From the NCBI GenBank assembly GCA_036245805.1, contig BTRK01000001.1, forward strand, positions 25,985,087 to 26,049,086: 64,000 bases of DNA. Direction: 5' to 3'. Origin of the DNA: Pristionchus mayeri (lineage: Eukaryota > Nematoda > Chromadorea > Rhabditida > Neodiplogasteridae). This document shows positions 34,933-48,404 of the stretch, piece by piece. Each line of letters begins with the position of its first letter. The stretch's first letter is position 1. The notes under the pieces are model-generated. The model saw nothing but the letters and a program-made list of their open reading frames with translations. It ran no database searches and was not told the origin of the DNA. The translations under genes were made by a program, and so were the position numbers.

Positions 34933-36561
34933 TGCGACGGGTCGCCGTGATGACTTGTAAGAAGCGTAGTTAGTAGCTTGGTGTCGTGATGTGAGTAGTG
35001 CATTTCCTGCCCCTCTATCTTGTATGTCTATCTTGGGTTCTCTTCTACTGTGGTATCGTTGTCTATCTCGCAGGTCCTCGAATGTCTACTAGCTCAATGT
35101 GTTGATGCCCGTGCCTTCTCAGCCTTTCCACACATAATCCACGCGCTCTTATTTGTTTCCAAAGTTGTACCAATCTTGCCCCGAAATAGTTAGCGTGTAC
35201 ATTGGTAGAGTACTGTAATGACTAGGTTACTGTATGCGTATATTAGACAAAGAGAATTTCCTAAATTATATGACAGAGATATGATATAGTATTTCGCTTA
35301 TATGTTTTTCAAATGTCTGAACAACTTTTATGAATCGCCATTGTTGCGGACTGGTATTTGCTTCCTCTCTCATTTTTATCCACTTGAAATTTATCCCGAC
35401 GTAAATATGCATTAGAGCTTACTTGATCTATCCATTTCACCAGATTATTGCATAAAGTTTGAAAAATGTGATTTGAATGTCTCTGAAAAAGAAGTTCGCG
35501 ACTTTGCGATATCTAATGATTTTAAATCTAAATATTTGTGTAGTCTATATTTGATATATGTGCTATGAAAGTAAGAAAAAGGCAAAAGTGCTCAGCATCA
35601 AGTTTTCTCCACAAAGTTGCAGAAGAACGAAAGTACGACTACCATCACAGCACTTTTTTTTGCAGTTTCCGCCAGCGGGGAGTCGAACTCACGGGTTCGG
35701 GTTGATACGCAAACGTTTTGGCAATGAACCAACGCATGCAAGTTGCTTCCAGTTATTAAAGGTTGGTGAACTCTTCTGCGCTTCCGCTATCACGACGACT
35801 AACATCGGAAAGGCATTCGTAAACTACTGTTATAGTCTGCCTCTGGGTTTCTTTCCTCTCACTGTCGTCTATTTGCGCCTCGGTGTGTCTAGCGCACACT
35901 CTCCATAGGAGTTCTGGACAGTCTATTCCCAATCGAACTTCTCATCGTCTGGTTATAATTGTGATCGGATTTTTATTCGGCTCCTTTAGATCGCTCACTA
36001 TACCATCTCGTGTATTAAATTCTGAACGGTCGCATGAACTATACAAAATGAATCATGCAGCTCACAAACTTGAAAAAATGTCACGGTAAATCTGGATTGA
36101 TAATTGACATAGCTTTTAAATACGAAAGTCTACATTGTCTGCATAAAGTGTTTATCATGACTTCTAACTTCAGATGAGCGTCCCATCAGCCCGTTTGGCT
36201 GCAGTAGGGAGGAAGGGAGGAGGCCTATCCAAATGCCACCAACCCCCCAGTGGTAAGATCGCTTAATTGTGGGATGTATCTTGAATATGAACGGGAACCG
36301 ATTGTTAAAATTATATTTTGAAGTGAAATTGTTTTCGTCTGCATTTGACTTTGATCTCTTCCATACCTCGTCGTCCTCGGTGTGGCGACAGAGGGGGGAG
36401 GGATGCCGCTAGCCATATAATTTATTGCGTGGATGCCCACAGGCTACCCTCTGACTTTCTTCGGCTTAACCTCCGGAAACCCTCAGTCGTGTATAGCCAC
36501 TTCATTTTTCCAAGTTTTTTTGTAGTGGCTCCCAGATTTCTGATAAAAGTGATTCGCAACC
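34933..36561. other. Intergenic region between TRAPPC9 and TAF3
   Basis: About 1.6 kb. I see no exon. It holds the TRAPPC9 3' region, a tRNA-like repeat at about 35660-35750, and A/T-rich DNA before TAF3. The frame open at 35558-35908 is a product of the tRNA-like repeat and its surroundings and is not supported as a gene. Confidence 0.5.
35660..35750 (-). repeat. tRNA-derived sequence (SINE head or pseudogene)
   Basis: On the minus strand GTGAGTTCGACTCCCCGC is a good B-box/T-arm, with a weaker A-box-like TGCGTTGGTTCATTGCC about 45 nt before it. The acceptor ends do not pair convincingly, so I read it as tRNA-derived rather than a working tRNA. Confidence 0.5.
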
Positions 36562-39500
36562 ATGCAAATTTATGGTGAGTTCCATTGGAGTGCGAGAGCA
36601 ACGAATGATCTCTTCTTTTTATCTAGTAGTATTCAATACATGCCAATTATGCATAGTGTTACTGTGATCAATAGATCAAAATGTTATTTAGGCGCAACGG
36701 CGGTGGCTCCTCCTGGTGCAGCAGCTGCAGCAGCTGCGACTGAGGAGGAGTGGGCGGGGTCGGGCCTCTCCCATCCCTCCTTCGCCTGCGACGACCGAGC
36801 ACTCAACGAGGTGAGTGATGAGTGGAAGACTCCCACTCTCTCTCTCTTTCTCCACGACGAGAGAACGCACTAGAGAATGATAACCTGCGCCAGTGAGATC
36901 AAAATACCGCATTGACATGGTATCAATGTGACTAGTACTCGAACAGATCGCCACCAGTTCGCGATGGCAGAAGATCTAAATATTACCGTAATCTCACTGC
37001 ACTATCCAGATGCGGCTGGCGGTGGGGTCGATGCTGGAGTCGGTGGGGTTCACGCACGCTTCCTCCACCGCCCTCGAACTGCTGACGGACGTCGGCGTAC
37101 GGTACATGCGAAAGATGGTGACGACAGCTAAGAGGAGCGCCGAGACGGGTACGGTAGTGAGGAGGGATACGGTAGAGGAGTACGGTAGGAGGGAGATGGG
37201 ATGGTAAACGAGCACAGCATTTGATAGTGTCCTGAGCACAACCCATCGGCTTATTACATCGGAAAACATTACGGTCCGCTGAAGTGTCCAAACTGATTCG
37301 ATGTCATGCCTAATAATCAACGTAGCCTCTTCAGACGGTCGTACGCGGACGACGGACGCGGACGTCCTCGCGTCATACCGCACGATGCGCGTGAACATCG
37401 ACGAGATGAACGAGTACATGAGGCAAGTGCGACCGAACGGAGAACCACGAGTGGTGAGTGAATCAAGATTTGCCATATTTGAATGAGTAGGATTATTGGC
37501 GTGTGGTTCATCTGCAAATTCCCGGTTTTTTACATGGCTATATCGTTTTTGCTCCGAGTTGTTGCTATGATAAAATATGATATAATTATCTGAATGTATG
37601 ATGATCTTTGATCCCTGCAGATCCCTTCCTTTCCCGTTCCAATCGCGCCCACTCCGATCGTCTACACTCCTGTGTCTCCATCGCTGATCGTGCCCCCACC
37701 CGAGGCTGCCTTCCCTGGTAGGTCATCGGAGAGAAGGGGGGGGGGATGAGAAGGGGAGAGGTCATCAGAGCACTTTGCACACTACATTCACACATTATTA
37801 CTCTTATGTACTCAATTTCCTGGATAAGATGAGAATAGCAAGAGATGATAGGGATTAAACATAAATGTAGATTATTGATTTACTGATAATCGTACGTCCA
37901 GGTCTGCCTCCGATGTCAACCCAGTGGCTGCGACGAGAGGACATCGAACAGATGATGGGGAAGGAGAAGGAGGAGAAAGATCTACCGAAGGAGGAGAAGA
38001 CCATGGGGGCAGACGACATCAAGAGGTACGGTAGTGGAATGGGATATCTGGTGTTGTTGTGAGTACGGTACGAATCTGGATGAATGACAGGATGATGTCA
38101 TCATTCGCGGGGGCGGAAGCAGTGCCGTCGTTCCTCTCGAAGAGTGCGACTGCATTCGGATTGAAGAAGGGAGATCGGAATGCGGAAGAGAGGAGAGGAG
38201 TGGGAGGAAGGATGAGAATGGAGGAAATGGAGGAGAGAGAGGGAAGGAGGAAGGGGGAGAAGAGGAAGAATATGGTGAGATACACTAGAATTATACCGCA
38301 TTTGAGATATATGGGACATGGGGATTTAGAAAATGAATACTGTAGGGGGGATACGGTAAGATGGTCGTTGCAGGAGTCGAGCAAGGGCCGTATCAGCAAA
38401 CAATTCCGGCCGGCATCGGGTGCAGGTGCCGCAACGTCATCGGCAGCTTACCTGCAGCAGGTTAGGAATCCAGTGGTTGTCTATTCTAATGATACGAGTT
38501 ATGTAATTGACGCTAGTTCCTGACATTCTTCTTTGTTGATTATCTGAAACTAAATTCTGCAAAGTTGCTTCCTCCGTCATTTGTAAAAGAGACAGTTCGT
38601 ACGGCGCTAGGAGCTATTAAAATCTCCAATTGCAGGATGATCCATGCACGAGCAGCAGCGTGATGGGAGGTGCAGCAGCTGCAGCCTCGTCGCGACCACC
38701 CTCGCGCACCCCCACTCCCGCCATGGGAGCCAGTCTGCAGACAGGTGAGAGGGAGGAATGTTTCCACGAATGCTTGGGTGCTTAAGAACTCACACTCATC
38801 TTTTCAAAAAATCATTAATCTTTATCAAACAAGGTCAAGTCGGATGAACAACATGAACCATGAAAGATAATTCTTCTTATTTAGCAGGTAGTATCTCTGC
38901 ACTGCGGGACGGCACGCGTCCTTCCTCGTCGTTGGCAAATGTGCCGCTTCCCGGAGCTCTCGCTCCACTCGACTACGCGAATGCGGTAGGTCACGACACA
39001 AGTGATCGATTAATGACTGAATATTACTGTAATAACAACTGTAGATTACGGCGGAACAGTGGGTCAGTGTTGTGATTCCCGTGCTTTTGCAGTACACCGA
39101 GGGCGCACCGATGCGCATTCCTGGCTTGTTGGCGGCTTTCGGACGAGAAACGAGCGAGAGTAGAGAGGTGAGTGGATATGGAGAATTCATGGGGTCAGAT
39201 GAATTGTCTAGAAATTACTATAGTGCTCTCACTCGAGAAAACATGGAATCAAATGTATAATATTCTTTAAATTAGCAGTTGGAGAAACAGCAGCCTCGTC
39301 CGTCTCCACTGGCCCGTCCTCCCTCTCCTCCACTCGCATTCGAAGACCTCCTGCAGCCACCTCCAGCTGATGCCCCGCCCACTCGAGTGGTTAGTTAGTA
39401 GCACGGAGTTTAGCATTATCTATATCGAATTTAAAAAGATTCCGAGCATAATAGAGAGTGTGCTTGGGAAGAAAAGAAAGCATTGCGTTTTGATTTTATT

Positions 39501-40897
39501 ACTTGCCAATTGGCGTGAGAGATCTTGGACAATAAGTAATATTCGATGTCTTGCAGGTGCAACTGGCGATACTTCGTTCTCTCTTCTCGAAAGACCACAG
39601 CATGGAGGAGGAACTGACGAACGCCTTCCTCTCGTTGAAAGCCACGCCTTCTGCTCCTGCAGCCGCGCCCGTTGCAGTACCTGTGACCAAGCCACCACCG
39701 CCGCCGCGCAGATCGACTCCAATTCCACCACCACCTCGCAAGTCGACTCCGCTGCCCCCTCCACCGCCCGCGCCAGTTGTGAAGACGCCCCGAGTGGTGA
39801 TAAAACCTCCTGTCGTGAGTTATTATCATCATCTATGAAGGAAAACGCACTGAGAGAAGATGAATTCAGCTCTGGCTTTGAATAGAGTAGAACACGAGAT
39901 CACTTCTGTAACCGAACATAATCATTCATAGAGTTGATCTTACCACGTATTCTTCACAGAAGCCTCCTTCATCTCGTCCGTCGACTCCCCTTCCTCCACC
40001 CCCTGCTGCTCCGGTGATCGCTACGCCCCTTCCTCCGCTGCGTCTGAAGATCAACATCGGTCCTCGTCCCTCCACCGACACTGCACCCACGACCCCTGCA
40101 GCTGCAGCACCTTCAGCTGCTGGAGAGACTACGGAGCAGTTCGACCCCGCCACTATTGCTGCATTCATTGGTGAGGGAACTATTAGCCATCTAAGCAGGT
40201 TGATTCTTCTAGCGTTGTAAATAATATACTGTAGAATTCGTTAGTACTAGCGCATAGAAAAGATTAACATACTTTTACAATTTGAATTGGGGGATAATGA
40301 TCCAAATTAGATAGTTGAAATGACGAAAGTAAGGGGAATATGGGAGGAACCTGCTGAAGACGTGAAGTAATCAATGTTCAATCAGACGACGATGGCGTGA
40401 GCACGGCGGGTCCCTCTTCTGCATCGACCATCCCGCTGCTCTTCTCCCCTGCGACCGCCGCAGCTGCTGCAGCTGCTGCAGAGCAGCAAGAAGAGGATGA
40501 TGATGAGGAGGAAAAGAAGGTTAGCTGATTTGCACTCATGTTATCCTTAGGGTGTGTTCTTCTGCTGAAGCACGGCCTTCAGCCCAATAGGATGTTTATA
40601 CACTGTGTGATATAGTCTCTTAGTAGTACATCTGTTTAATTGTATGACCATTTGCAGAAGAAGAAGAAGCACAAGAAGGAGAAGAAGGAGAAGAAAGAGA
40701 AGAAACACAAGAAGCACAAGAAGAGTTCGAAAGAGAGGGATGGCGAGGACGAAGAAGGAGGCTCCCGATCGATATCCCGATCCAGCCACGGTAAAGAGGA
40801 TACGGTAGGCGCCGTCCCTTCTCCCCTCACACCCTCTGCCGAAGGAGGCGGCGGACTCAAGCTCAAGATCCGCCTCGGACCCCGACCCACCGAGTGA
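36562..40897 (+). CDS. taf-3: TAF3, TFIID subunit with N-terminal histone fold, no PHD finger seen
   Basis: Sixteen exons: 36562-36574, 36692-36810, 37010-37148, 37335-37453, 37621-37719, then to 40658-40897; about 707 residues, phases consistent. Residues of about 40-130 form the histone-fold (BTP) domain that pairs with TAF10: LAVGSMLESVGFTHASS, LELLTDVGVRYMRKM, then VNIDEMNEYMRQV. This runs directly into IPSFPVPIAP, matching the IPSFPV just after the histone fold of animal TAF3. A long Ala/Pro/Ser-rich linker follows, then LLFSPATAAA, a Lys-rich block (KKHKKEKKEKKEKKHKK) as in TAF3, and a final LKLKIRLGPRPTE before TGA. Animal TAF3 normally ends in a PHD finger that reads H3K4me3; none is present before the stop. 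The coding part of exon 1 is only 13 nt. Confidence 0.9.
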
Positions 40898-41771
40898 TAC
40901 CGTATACCTCGTGATATTGATCGATTCCACCGTATCTCACTCATCCACCCTATCGATTGCTCAGTCCGCTATCGCATCTCAGTTTTATTTGTTATTGTTA
41001 TCACCCCGATCATCTCAATCCTTTCCCTGACCTCAGGTGTCGCGTACATTTCTCTTGTCTTATTGTCGTCTGTATGTTTCGTGTTTCATGATAAGTTCTA
41101 ATCTGAAGTCCTCCCTCCTCCCAACAGTATCTTCCTACAGTATCAGACGATTCTAATATCGATCCAATCATCATCACAACTCAATGAATTCGTCTGCTCG
41201 TTCAGTTGTGCTCTACTCAACTGTGCTTTTCCCTCTGTCCATCCCCTCTCTCGCTGCTTCGACTTCTCTTCGTCCCGGTGCTCGTTCCATCCCATTTTCA
41301 TTGCTCCCCCTTTCCCGTTTCAATACCATTCGTTTTTATAGAATTCTATGATCTTCGCATTCAATTGTTGCACCTATCTTTGTTTACAGTTGTGACTCCC
41401 AGTGTTTTTTTTCTCAGAGAGCGTTCCTCCGTGTCTGTTAGATAAAGGAAACTGCACGAAGGGAGTAATTTTAATAAGTTTAACTTAATAAATCTTTCTG
41501 ATCACAGCGTAAGAGATGACGGGGAAGACATTGTAGCCTAGGGGAGGAGACCCGGAGAGGAAGACGAATCAATGGGAAGGGATTATGACACGAAGGACCA
41601 GTGAGGGGATCACCAGTTTGGGATGGGGAGAACATCTCCTATACCTTGATTCTACTCCGAAAATGATAAAAGCTTGATCTTTGATCCTTGAGCTTCCTAT
41701 AGAGATGCCGACAAATAAAACTATTTTTTGAGATCGGGGGATAAATAGCTAATTATAGAGGATAAATTAGA
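40898..41771. other. Shared 3' region of TAF3 and the convergent transporter gene
   Basis: About 870 bp of C/T-rich then A/T-rich DNA between two convergent stop codons. AATAAA at 41487-41492 is the likely TAF3 poly(A) signal, which would give a 3' UTR of about 600 nt. I could not identify a canonical signal for the minus-strand transporter. No exon is supported. Confidence 0.5.
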
Positions 41772-44700
41772 TTAGTTTTGGGGCGAGGTTTCCTCAGCAG
41801 GAGTGACCAGGACGTGGATTGACTCCGCGTCTCGAACGACCAACTTCGTCCAGTCGGCAGGCTGCAAGGAATCATTCATCATTCTCTCTTCGATACTCAC
41901 GCTTGATAAACTCTTCGACGAAGGAATTAATGGAGAGATCCTAAGCCTTGTGTCTGTACTATGTTCTATTTTTATCTCGTCCGATTCAGGAACTCGATTG
42001 ATTGTGACAGTAGGGAAAGAGCCATCCTCACATCTGCTTGGCACCAGTAGCAGAAGATGACGTTCGTCGTCAGGAGAACTGCGAAGACTCCCGCGAAGAC
42101 GAGGCGCCACTGAATTATCAATTGTTTATTACTGTATCGCACATTACACCCCTCTAACCGTACTACTGTGTTCCTTATTACTCTACAGTATTCTACAGTA
42201 CTCCACTCACTTCGTAGATGCTGTTCGTCGGGGCGAGGATCGATACGAACAGGGGCACCGTGAGGTATCCGATGCAGACCACGAACTGAAGAAATGAAAG
42301 ATCACATTACGGAATAGGGAAGATCAAAGACCAAACTACAAAGAATGAGATCAAAGATTTCGCACCTGTACGATGGCCATGACGAAGTGGGAGTACTGCC
42401 TGCTGATCAGAGTCACTGACTTCATCGACCCGCATGTGATCTACAAAGTTCAAAGGTTGACGTTTTTATTTTATTTTATTTGGGATCAAATATCATTACT
42501 CACCAGTCCCATCGAGGCCACTGAACACATGAAGAAGGCGATGGGCAGCAGGGAGTCAGCGCCTGCATCGATCGATAATTAAACTATAGATCTGCATTGC
42601 TTTCCTACAGTATCAGGTAATAAAAAGTAGAATATCTAAAGTGTGCCCAGCAATGGAATCATTCTAGGTTCCATTCTAAGTTGAGAGATAGTATGCGAGG
42701 AGCGCATGGTATCAGACAATGATAGATATGACCTACCGGGCGTGGAGAATCCCAGAGGAATGAGGAAGGAGCCGCAGCCCACCATGGCGAGTGTATTGAA
42801 GAGGCGAAGCTTTGACCTCTCCTAAACAGGAATATCCTTTATCCACACTCCATAAGTAAAGCAAGTGTCAGCATAACAGAAGATCATTAGACAGGGTTTC
42901 GACTTAGGAATTTCACACATTTCCTAGGTTCCTAGAGAGTGAAATCGATCAAAGAAATAGACTAACCGCCATGAAAGTGAGCTTGTCGTTGGTGATTCCT
43001 CCTACAACTTTGAGACAAAGCTGTGCGATCGGAGGGAGAATTGCGTAGAAACCAGTCCTTTCGATGGGCATCAGGAGCACCTGAGAAGGAGTCTCTCTAT
43101 TATCTCACTTCTTCCCATTCCCGATCTCATTCGTTCATCGGGAAAGCCACATGACCAGCTGAGAGAATTCTTCTATGCATCTAATCAAAGACGGCCATTT
43201 TTAGTCTCACATATATCTCGTTAGACTCATATAGTGTTTTCAATACTGAGACCGGGTCTCCATTTTCTTTTTCTCCTCGTACCTTATTGAGGAAAGTCGG
43301 CATGAACTGCAAGATCATCTGGTATCCGAACGAATTCCCGAAGAAGGCTACCCAGATCTGTGATCGAGTCTCATACTTTCTACATTCCTTCCCATTCTGT
43401 CTAACATGCCATTCACGTTCAAGCTTACACGAGTCTAATATACAGCTAAATTGTTTGACAGGAATGGGGTGTCCTCACCGCCCACACAGCCGGATCGGAG
43501 AAGATGGCGCGGTAGGGCACGGGCGGCCGCTTGGCGCCTTTCCTCCTGCTTGCCGGGCCTGAGATCGGAATGACTATTTCCATTTCTAACACTCCCTTGA
43601 TGCGCCACGTCGTTTCTATTTATCAGGTCAATCTCACCATTCTTCGTGATCAGGGCGAGTTCCTTGGGAGAGACATGATCGTGCTGCTCGGGAGAATCAC
43701 TGAATAACGTTGTTTTCAATAATTGAATCATTCAATTTTTCGCTGCATAGATTGTGTGCTCATTGATATTTCTCGGGAGTTGCACTCACCGGAAGATGGA
43801 GAAGAAGGTGAGGGCCATGCAGAGGGAGAAGCACCCGTGCACATAGTACGACCACTGCCAACCCGCGGAGACACTGAAGAGAGGGATCTGTGATCTCCTG
43901 AACCTCTTGAAACTCTTCATTTATCATGATCTCTTCACTGTCCATCGGACCGTTCCTACACTAAAATTATCTCAGATCTTCAGAATTGCATTTCCACATT
44001 TCTTATTGAATTCAATGGCCCCCTTACTCTGAAAGAATTTTTAATATGGGCCACCAAAGTTGCTCTATTCGACTTCGAATTGCCAACCCTCGTTGCGAAA
44101 GAGTGTGGAATCTAGAGAACGTGTTTTTTCTCAAACGTTGTTTTTCCTTTAGATTTGAACAGATGTGCCCCTGATCTTACCACCCTCTACACAAACATTA
44201 CACTACACGGAGTGCACTGGTCGTGATGTGTCTCTCCTGATTGCTGTTGACCACCCTCGCCCCCGATTCATCCCCTGATCAGCCAGTATTCAGCGAGGGA
44301 AGGGACTAGACCCTCCTAGAGAGGAGACTCACTCCACTCTCAAGTGGTCTGCAAGAGAATGGCGAGACTTAGTGCAGGAATGGGCAAGCAGCACTTCAAT
44401 AGTGGGTTGATTGCCAATCAGGGCACGAGTGTGGACACAGGTGAAAGGTGGACATGCACCTTTAGAAAATGATAAACAAGGAGGTGATCTTTGATCTAAC
44501 GACCTACTATGTGTTCCACTAGAGAATCGAGGGGAGATCCGACTCTATTCCCACGCACTCTAGGCTAAGACATCTCGAGGAGTACTATTCATTTCTCCAC
44601 ACTCTAGTTTCAATGTAGTGAGGGATATCGTCAATGAGAACAATTGTAAATGATCTTTGACTTTTTGAAATGGTTGGTAAGTTTGCTCACGAAGATAGGA

Positions 44701-47700
44701 ACGTGCGCAAAATATGAACAATTCAATATTTTTGGAAGGAAGGATGTTGGTATTCACCAGAGTTCTCCCGAGAGAGGCATCGTGACTATCTGCGATATCT
44801 GAATGCCCGCTGTGAGCATAGTGACGAAGTTACCTGCAAAGTTCAAAGATCAACCAGAGATCAAAGATAACTCTTCCACTCATTCCTGCATCGGAATTTA
44901 TATCTTGACAGATCGATGTGGATTAAAAGCTTGGGAATCTGATATTTATATCGACTAATAACTCTGACAATTAAGTTGTCCTACGTGGAAATACGCGCAG
45001 ATGTTCGTACTGTCGAATCGTAATGACGTTACCCGCACTATTACCTACTCGAACCACCTGCGCCATTCATTCTCGCTATATTCGATCAAGCGAAAGAGAA
45101 TACAGTTCATGTAATTACGGAAAGTATGAGAATATAATAAGTAATCTTTGATATCTTACCCATCTCAGTGAGTGGCGCCCAGTGAGAGGAAATGAAGCCG
45201 ATCATAGGCATCACTGCTGCTACTGCCGAACCCTGAAGGAGTAAGATGGCATCATTATTAGCCCATCCATTGATTCTAGTTACATCTTGCGACCTGATTA
45301 GTCAATAATGGTCATGATTGAGGCTGTAGTTTGATCTTTGATCTCTCTTACCTGCATCAATCGTAGTGGGATAATGGCAGAGAGCCCGGAGGGGGCGAGA
45401 TGCGGCATCAGAAGAGTCGCCACTCCTGAGAAATTGCATGAGGATGACGAAGTGGAGTCATTAGGATATTATTCGCTTTTATGTTATTGTGGTTATGCAT
45501 ATTTAGGCTTCATTCACATAGTACATCCATGATGCTTATCGATTCTCAAGGTAGAGGTACATGCTAATATTAAACGCGCTTTGCTTCTATCAATGCACAA
45601 AGTTCTCGTGACGCTACTTTCAGCAGCAAATTGGTTCTCACCCCACTTCATCTGTTGAAAGGTTATTAAAAGGCTGGTATCTCATCACGCTACATTCCGG
45701 TCCACCTTATTCCACAGTAAATATGGATTCCGAAGAGATTAATAATCAATTTTGCACACTTTCACATGCTTGAAATAAGCTAGCTTTCCATGTGGCATGG
45801 GAACGTATCCTAGCGAAGTGCAGCCTAGCAGCGGACATGAAAGACGTGGGTTACCCTTCACAACTGACACTAACCACTTCTCGCTTAATTCACCATAACA
45901 TCACAGAGTTCCTCTCAATAAGGAATAAAAGGGGGGCTAAAATGTGTGTCAATACGACCTCCTCAAAGAAGTTGATTGCTCACCAGAGATGGTTAGTGCG
46001 ATGGGGAAGACCTTCCTGGCTCCAACTCGATGGAGCGCCAGTGCAATGACCACCGCGGTGATGAGCATCCCCACTCCAGCTGCACCGAAGAGAACATCTC
46101 GATCGCGGTTCGTGATGGGGATAGGCTGAATGGAGAAAAGTGAATGAGGAAGAAAATGATGGACACATAACAGTAATTACTTTAGGTTTGTTCTCAGTTT
46201 AGCTGCGATTATTCGCAGATATCAATCGGATTCAGAGAATTATCGGTATATGGAAGAGATATATGATCATGCCAATTCGATTCGCTTAGTAATAACTATC
46301 TTTGTGCATCTCTGAATCCGCAAGTTCCGCCCGTAGAACGATGGATTTGTAACGGTTTCTCACGTTTTAGAGATTGTAGTATCAACAAGCAATATTTCCT
46401 TATTGCAATCTGCCGACCATAGAGTAATAGATCTGTTATCTAAATATATTCCCATACGTATTCCACGTGAAAAGATTTCTGAATTATTATGTATTGATAT
46501 CACTCAGGTTTTTTGCACATAAAACGATATCTCCCTTTTCATAGGAATGATCAACATGTTTTTGTTTGTTATGGACAACAATATATTTCTAGCGATTACC
46601 TGACTTTTCTAAATATATTCTATGCACCGGAGTTCGGTGCGATTAATTTATTTTCAGATCTATTCGGCGTGGAAAGGCTACGCCTTGTTATCGCTCATGT
46701 CTATCACGTTATCGCAGTATTAGAGAATGTTATCTGCTTATCCAACTCAGACTAACATGTGAGCATGATATTGAGCCTTTTTCTCGTGCAAAACAGTATT
46801 CTTCCTTTCTGATATTGCACAGTACGGCAACGAAGAGAGTGGGACAGTAATTCAATATTTATTTATTTATAAGGCTGGAAAGGAGGCTGCTAGTCAGTGC
46901 GAGGAGTCAACATGCCCTATTTTTCCCCATGGTAAGATATAGAATTCTCGTTTTCAGTCCCTTCCACGCCTTAAGTGCGCGTGTTCCGAGAAGCGCGAGC
47001 GGGGGGAAAATAGGTGTTGTTTTGGCATGGGGAAGGAGAGCATTCATGCCATGGCTCGCCTTCATTGTCCTTCTCAGTCATGAGCATTGAGAAGGAGTAC
47101 TTTTCGCTTATTTTGCGCTAAAAGATGGAAGATTAGGAATGGGGGAAAATATGCTGAATGGTTACCGTATTGCTGGTGCTGTTCGAGGTCATGCAGATGA
47201 TTGTGAAGGTGAAGGTGAAGTCATTGGACTTGGCTGCTGCCACTGCCATCACTGAGACGAGCAGCATGAAGTGACGGGCACGACCTGAGGAGCAGCACTT
47301 CATGGCGAATACAACTTTTTGAACGCAATGATGATTTTGGAACATTTTAATTTTCTCTTTAGAGTTCTAAAATAATCAGTTCTAAAGTGATGCACACCCG
47401 GATTTCATTCTTTCCATTTCCCATACTATCTCGTTTGTTTGAAAGAGAACGACGCTGAACACTCACATAGAATCAGTGGATATGAATGAAAGGAATCAGA
47501 ATCTCTTTCACTTCACATTCTCATCGAAATCACTTTAGTATCGTTTTCATCGGTCTGCGCAAGAATAATTCGATTGCTCTGCCCCCGCAATACTATCATT
47601 CTTGGCTCGATAAATGGCTCGCCGTCCACATTTGATCGCGCAGCTGTGCAATTTCTCCTCTACCTACAGAGAGACTGAAACAAATGTTTGCCGACGGCTC

Positions 47701-48404
47701 TCCTGCGGGGTTTACTGGATACTCTGAGATCCTTCTCTACTTCCCTGTTTTCTCGTGAATTCAAAACCATCGCTAGCCCGTGCTCCATTGATACGTGCAG
47801 GCAGGAATAGATATGGAGGGAAGGGCAGAGTACTTCAATCACAACACACACCACACAAAACTCGAGAACGAAATTGTGTGAGAGGCAAAAATATCATTCC
47901 GCACGTACATCGAATTGAAAATAATAAGAAGGATTCAGGAGTATATTCTGGTTCTTTTCTGCACTCTTTTCACGCTTTTCTACCATCTTCTGCTTCTCGT
48001 TCAAAAAGTGTCCGGCTAAGGATTGCACGTGCTGATTATCGTATTTCCGGAAAAAGCAATCAGAAAGAGCTGCGAGCACTCCGAGTTAGAGACCGTGAGA
48101 CAACATGGGGAGTCTATTTAGAGAGAGCCCCGAAAGGGAACAAAACATGTTTAACTGTCTGACTCTAATCTCAGTGACTAGACGGAGAAACCCGATGGCG
48201 GAAGTGGGAACCGTACCAAAACAGTGATGGGCCGAGGGCTTCTCTTCCTTCCCAGAAGTCTCGCTCTTCGTGCACAACATCTTCGAGTCCGTCTGAAATT
48301 CGATTCCATGAAAGTAGTATTTGCTCAATTTTGGATATATATGGAGCATTTCGAATAGTTAAAATGTAAAAAAAAATGTTAGCATCACTCACGATCTCGT
48401 CCAT
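41772..48404 (-). CDS. SLC17-type major facilitator transporter, 18 exons
   Basis: Exons in transcript order: 48393-48404, 48217-48292, 47166-47284, 45984-46125, 45354-45425, 45170-45234, 44759-44834, 43789-43875, 43638-43699, 43479-43559, 43284-43352, 42965-43081, 42738-42822, 42503-42567, 42367-42441, 42213-42287, 42035-42110, 41772-41861; edges of the middle exons are good to a few bases. About 12 hydrophobic segments. Family marks: [20 protein letters not shown] with FTFTIICM in TM1, [41 protein letters not shown], the loop [44 protein letters not shown], and the closing [19 protein letters not shown] with ADPADW. SLC17 carriers move organic anions or phosphate, coupled to Na+, H+ or membrane potential, at plasma or vesicle membranes. 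The substrate cannot be read from the sequence. The first coding exon is 12 nt. Confidence 0.9.
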
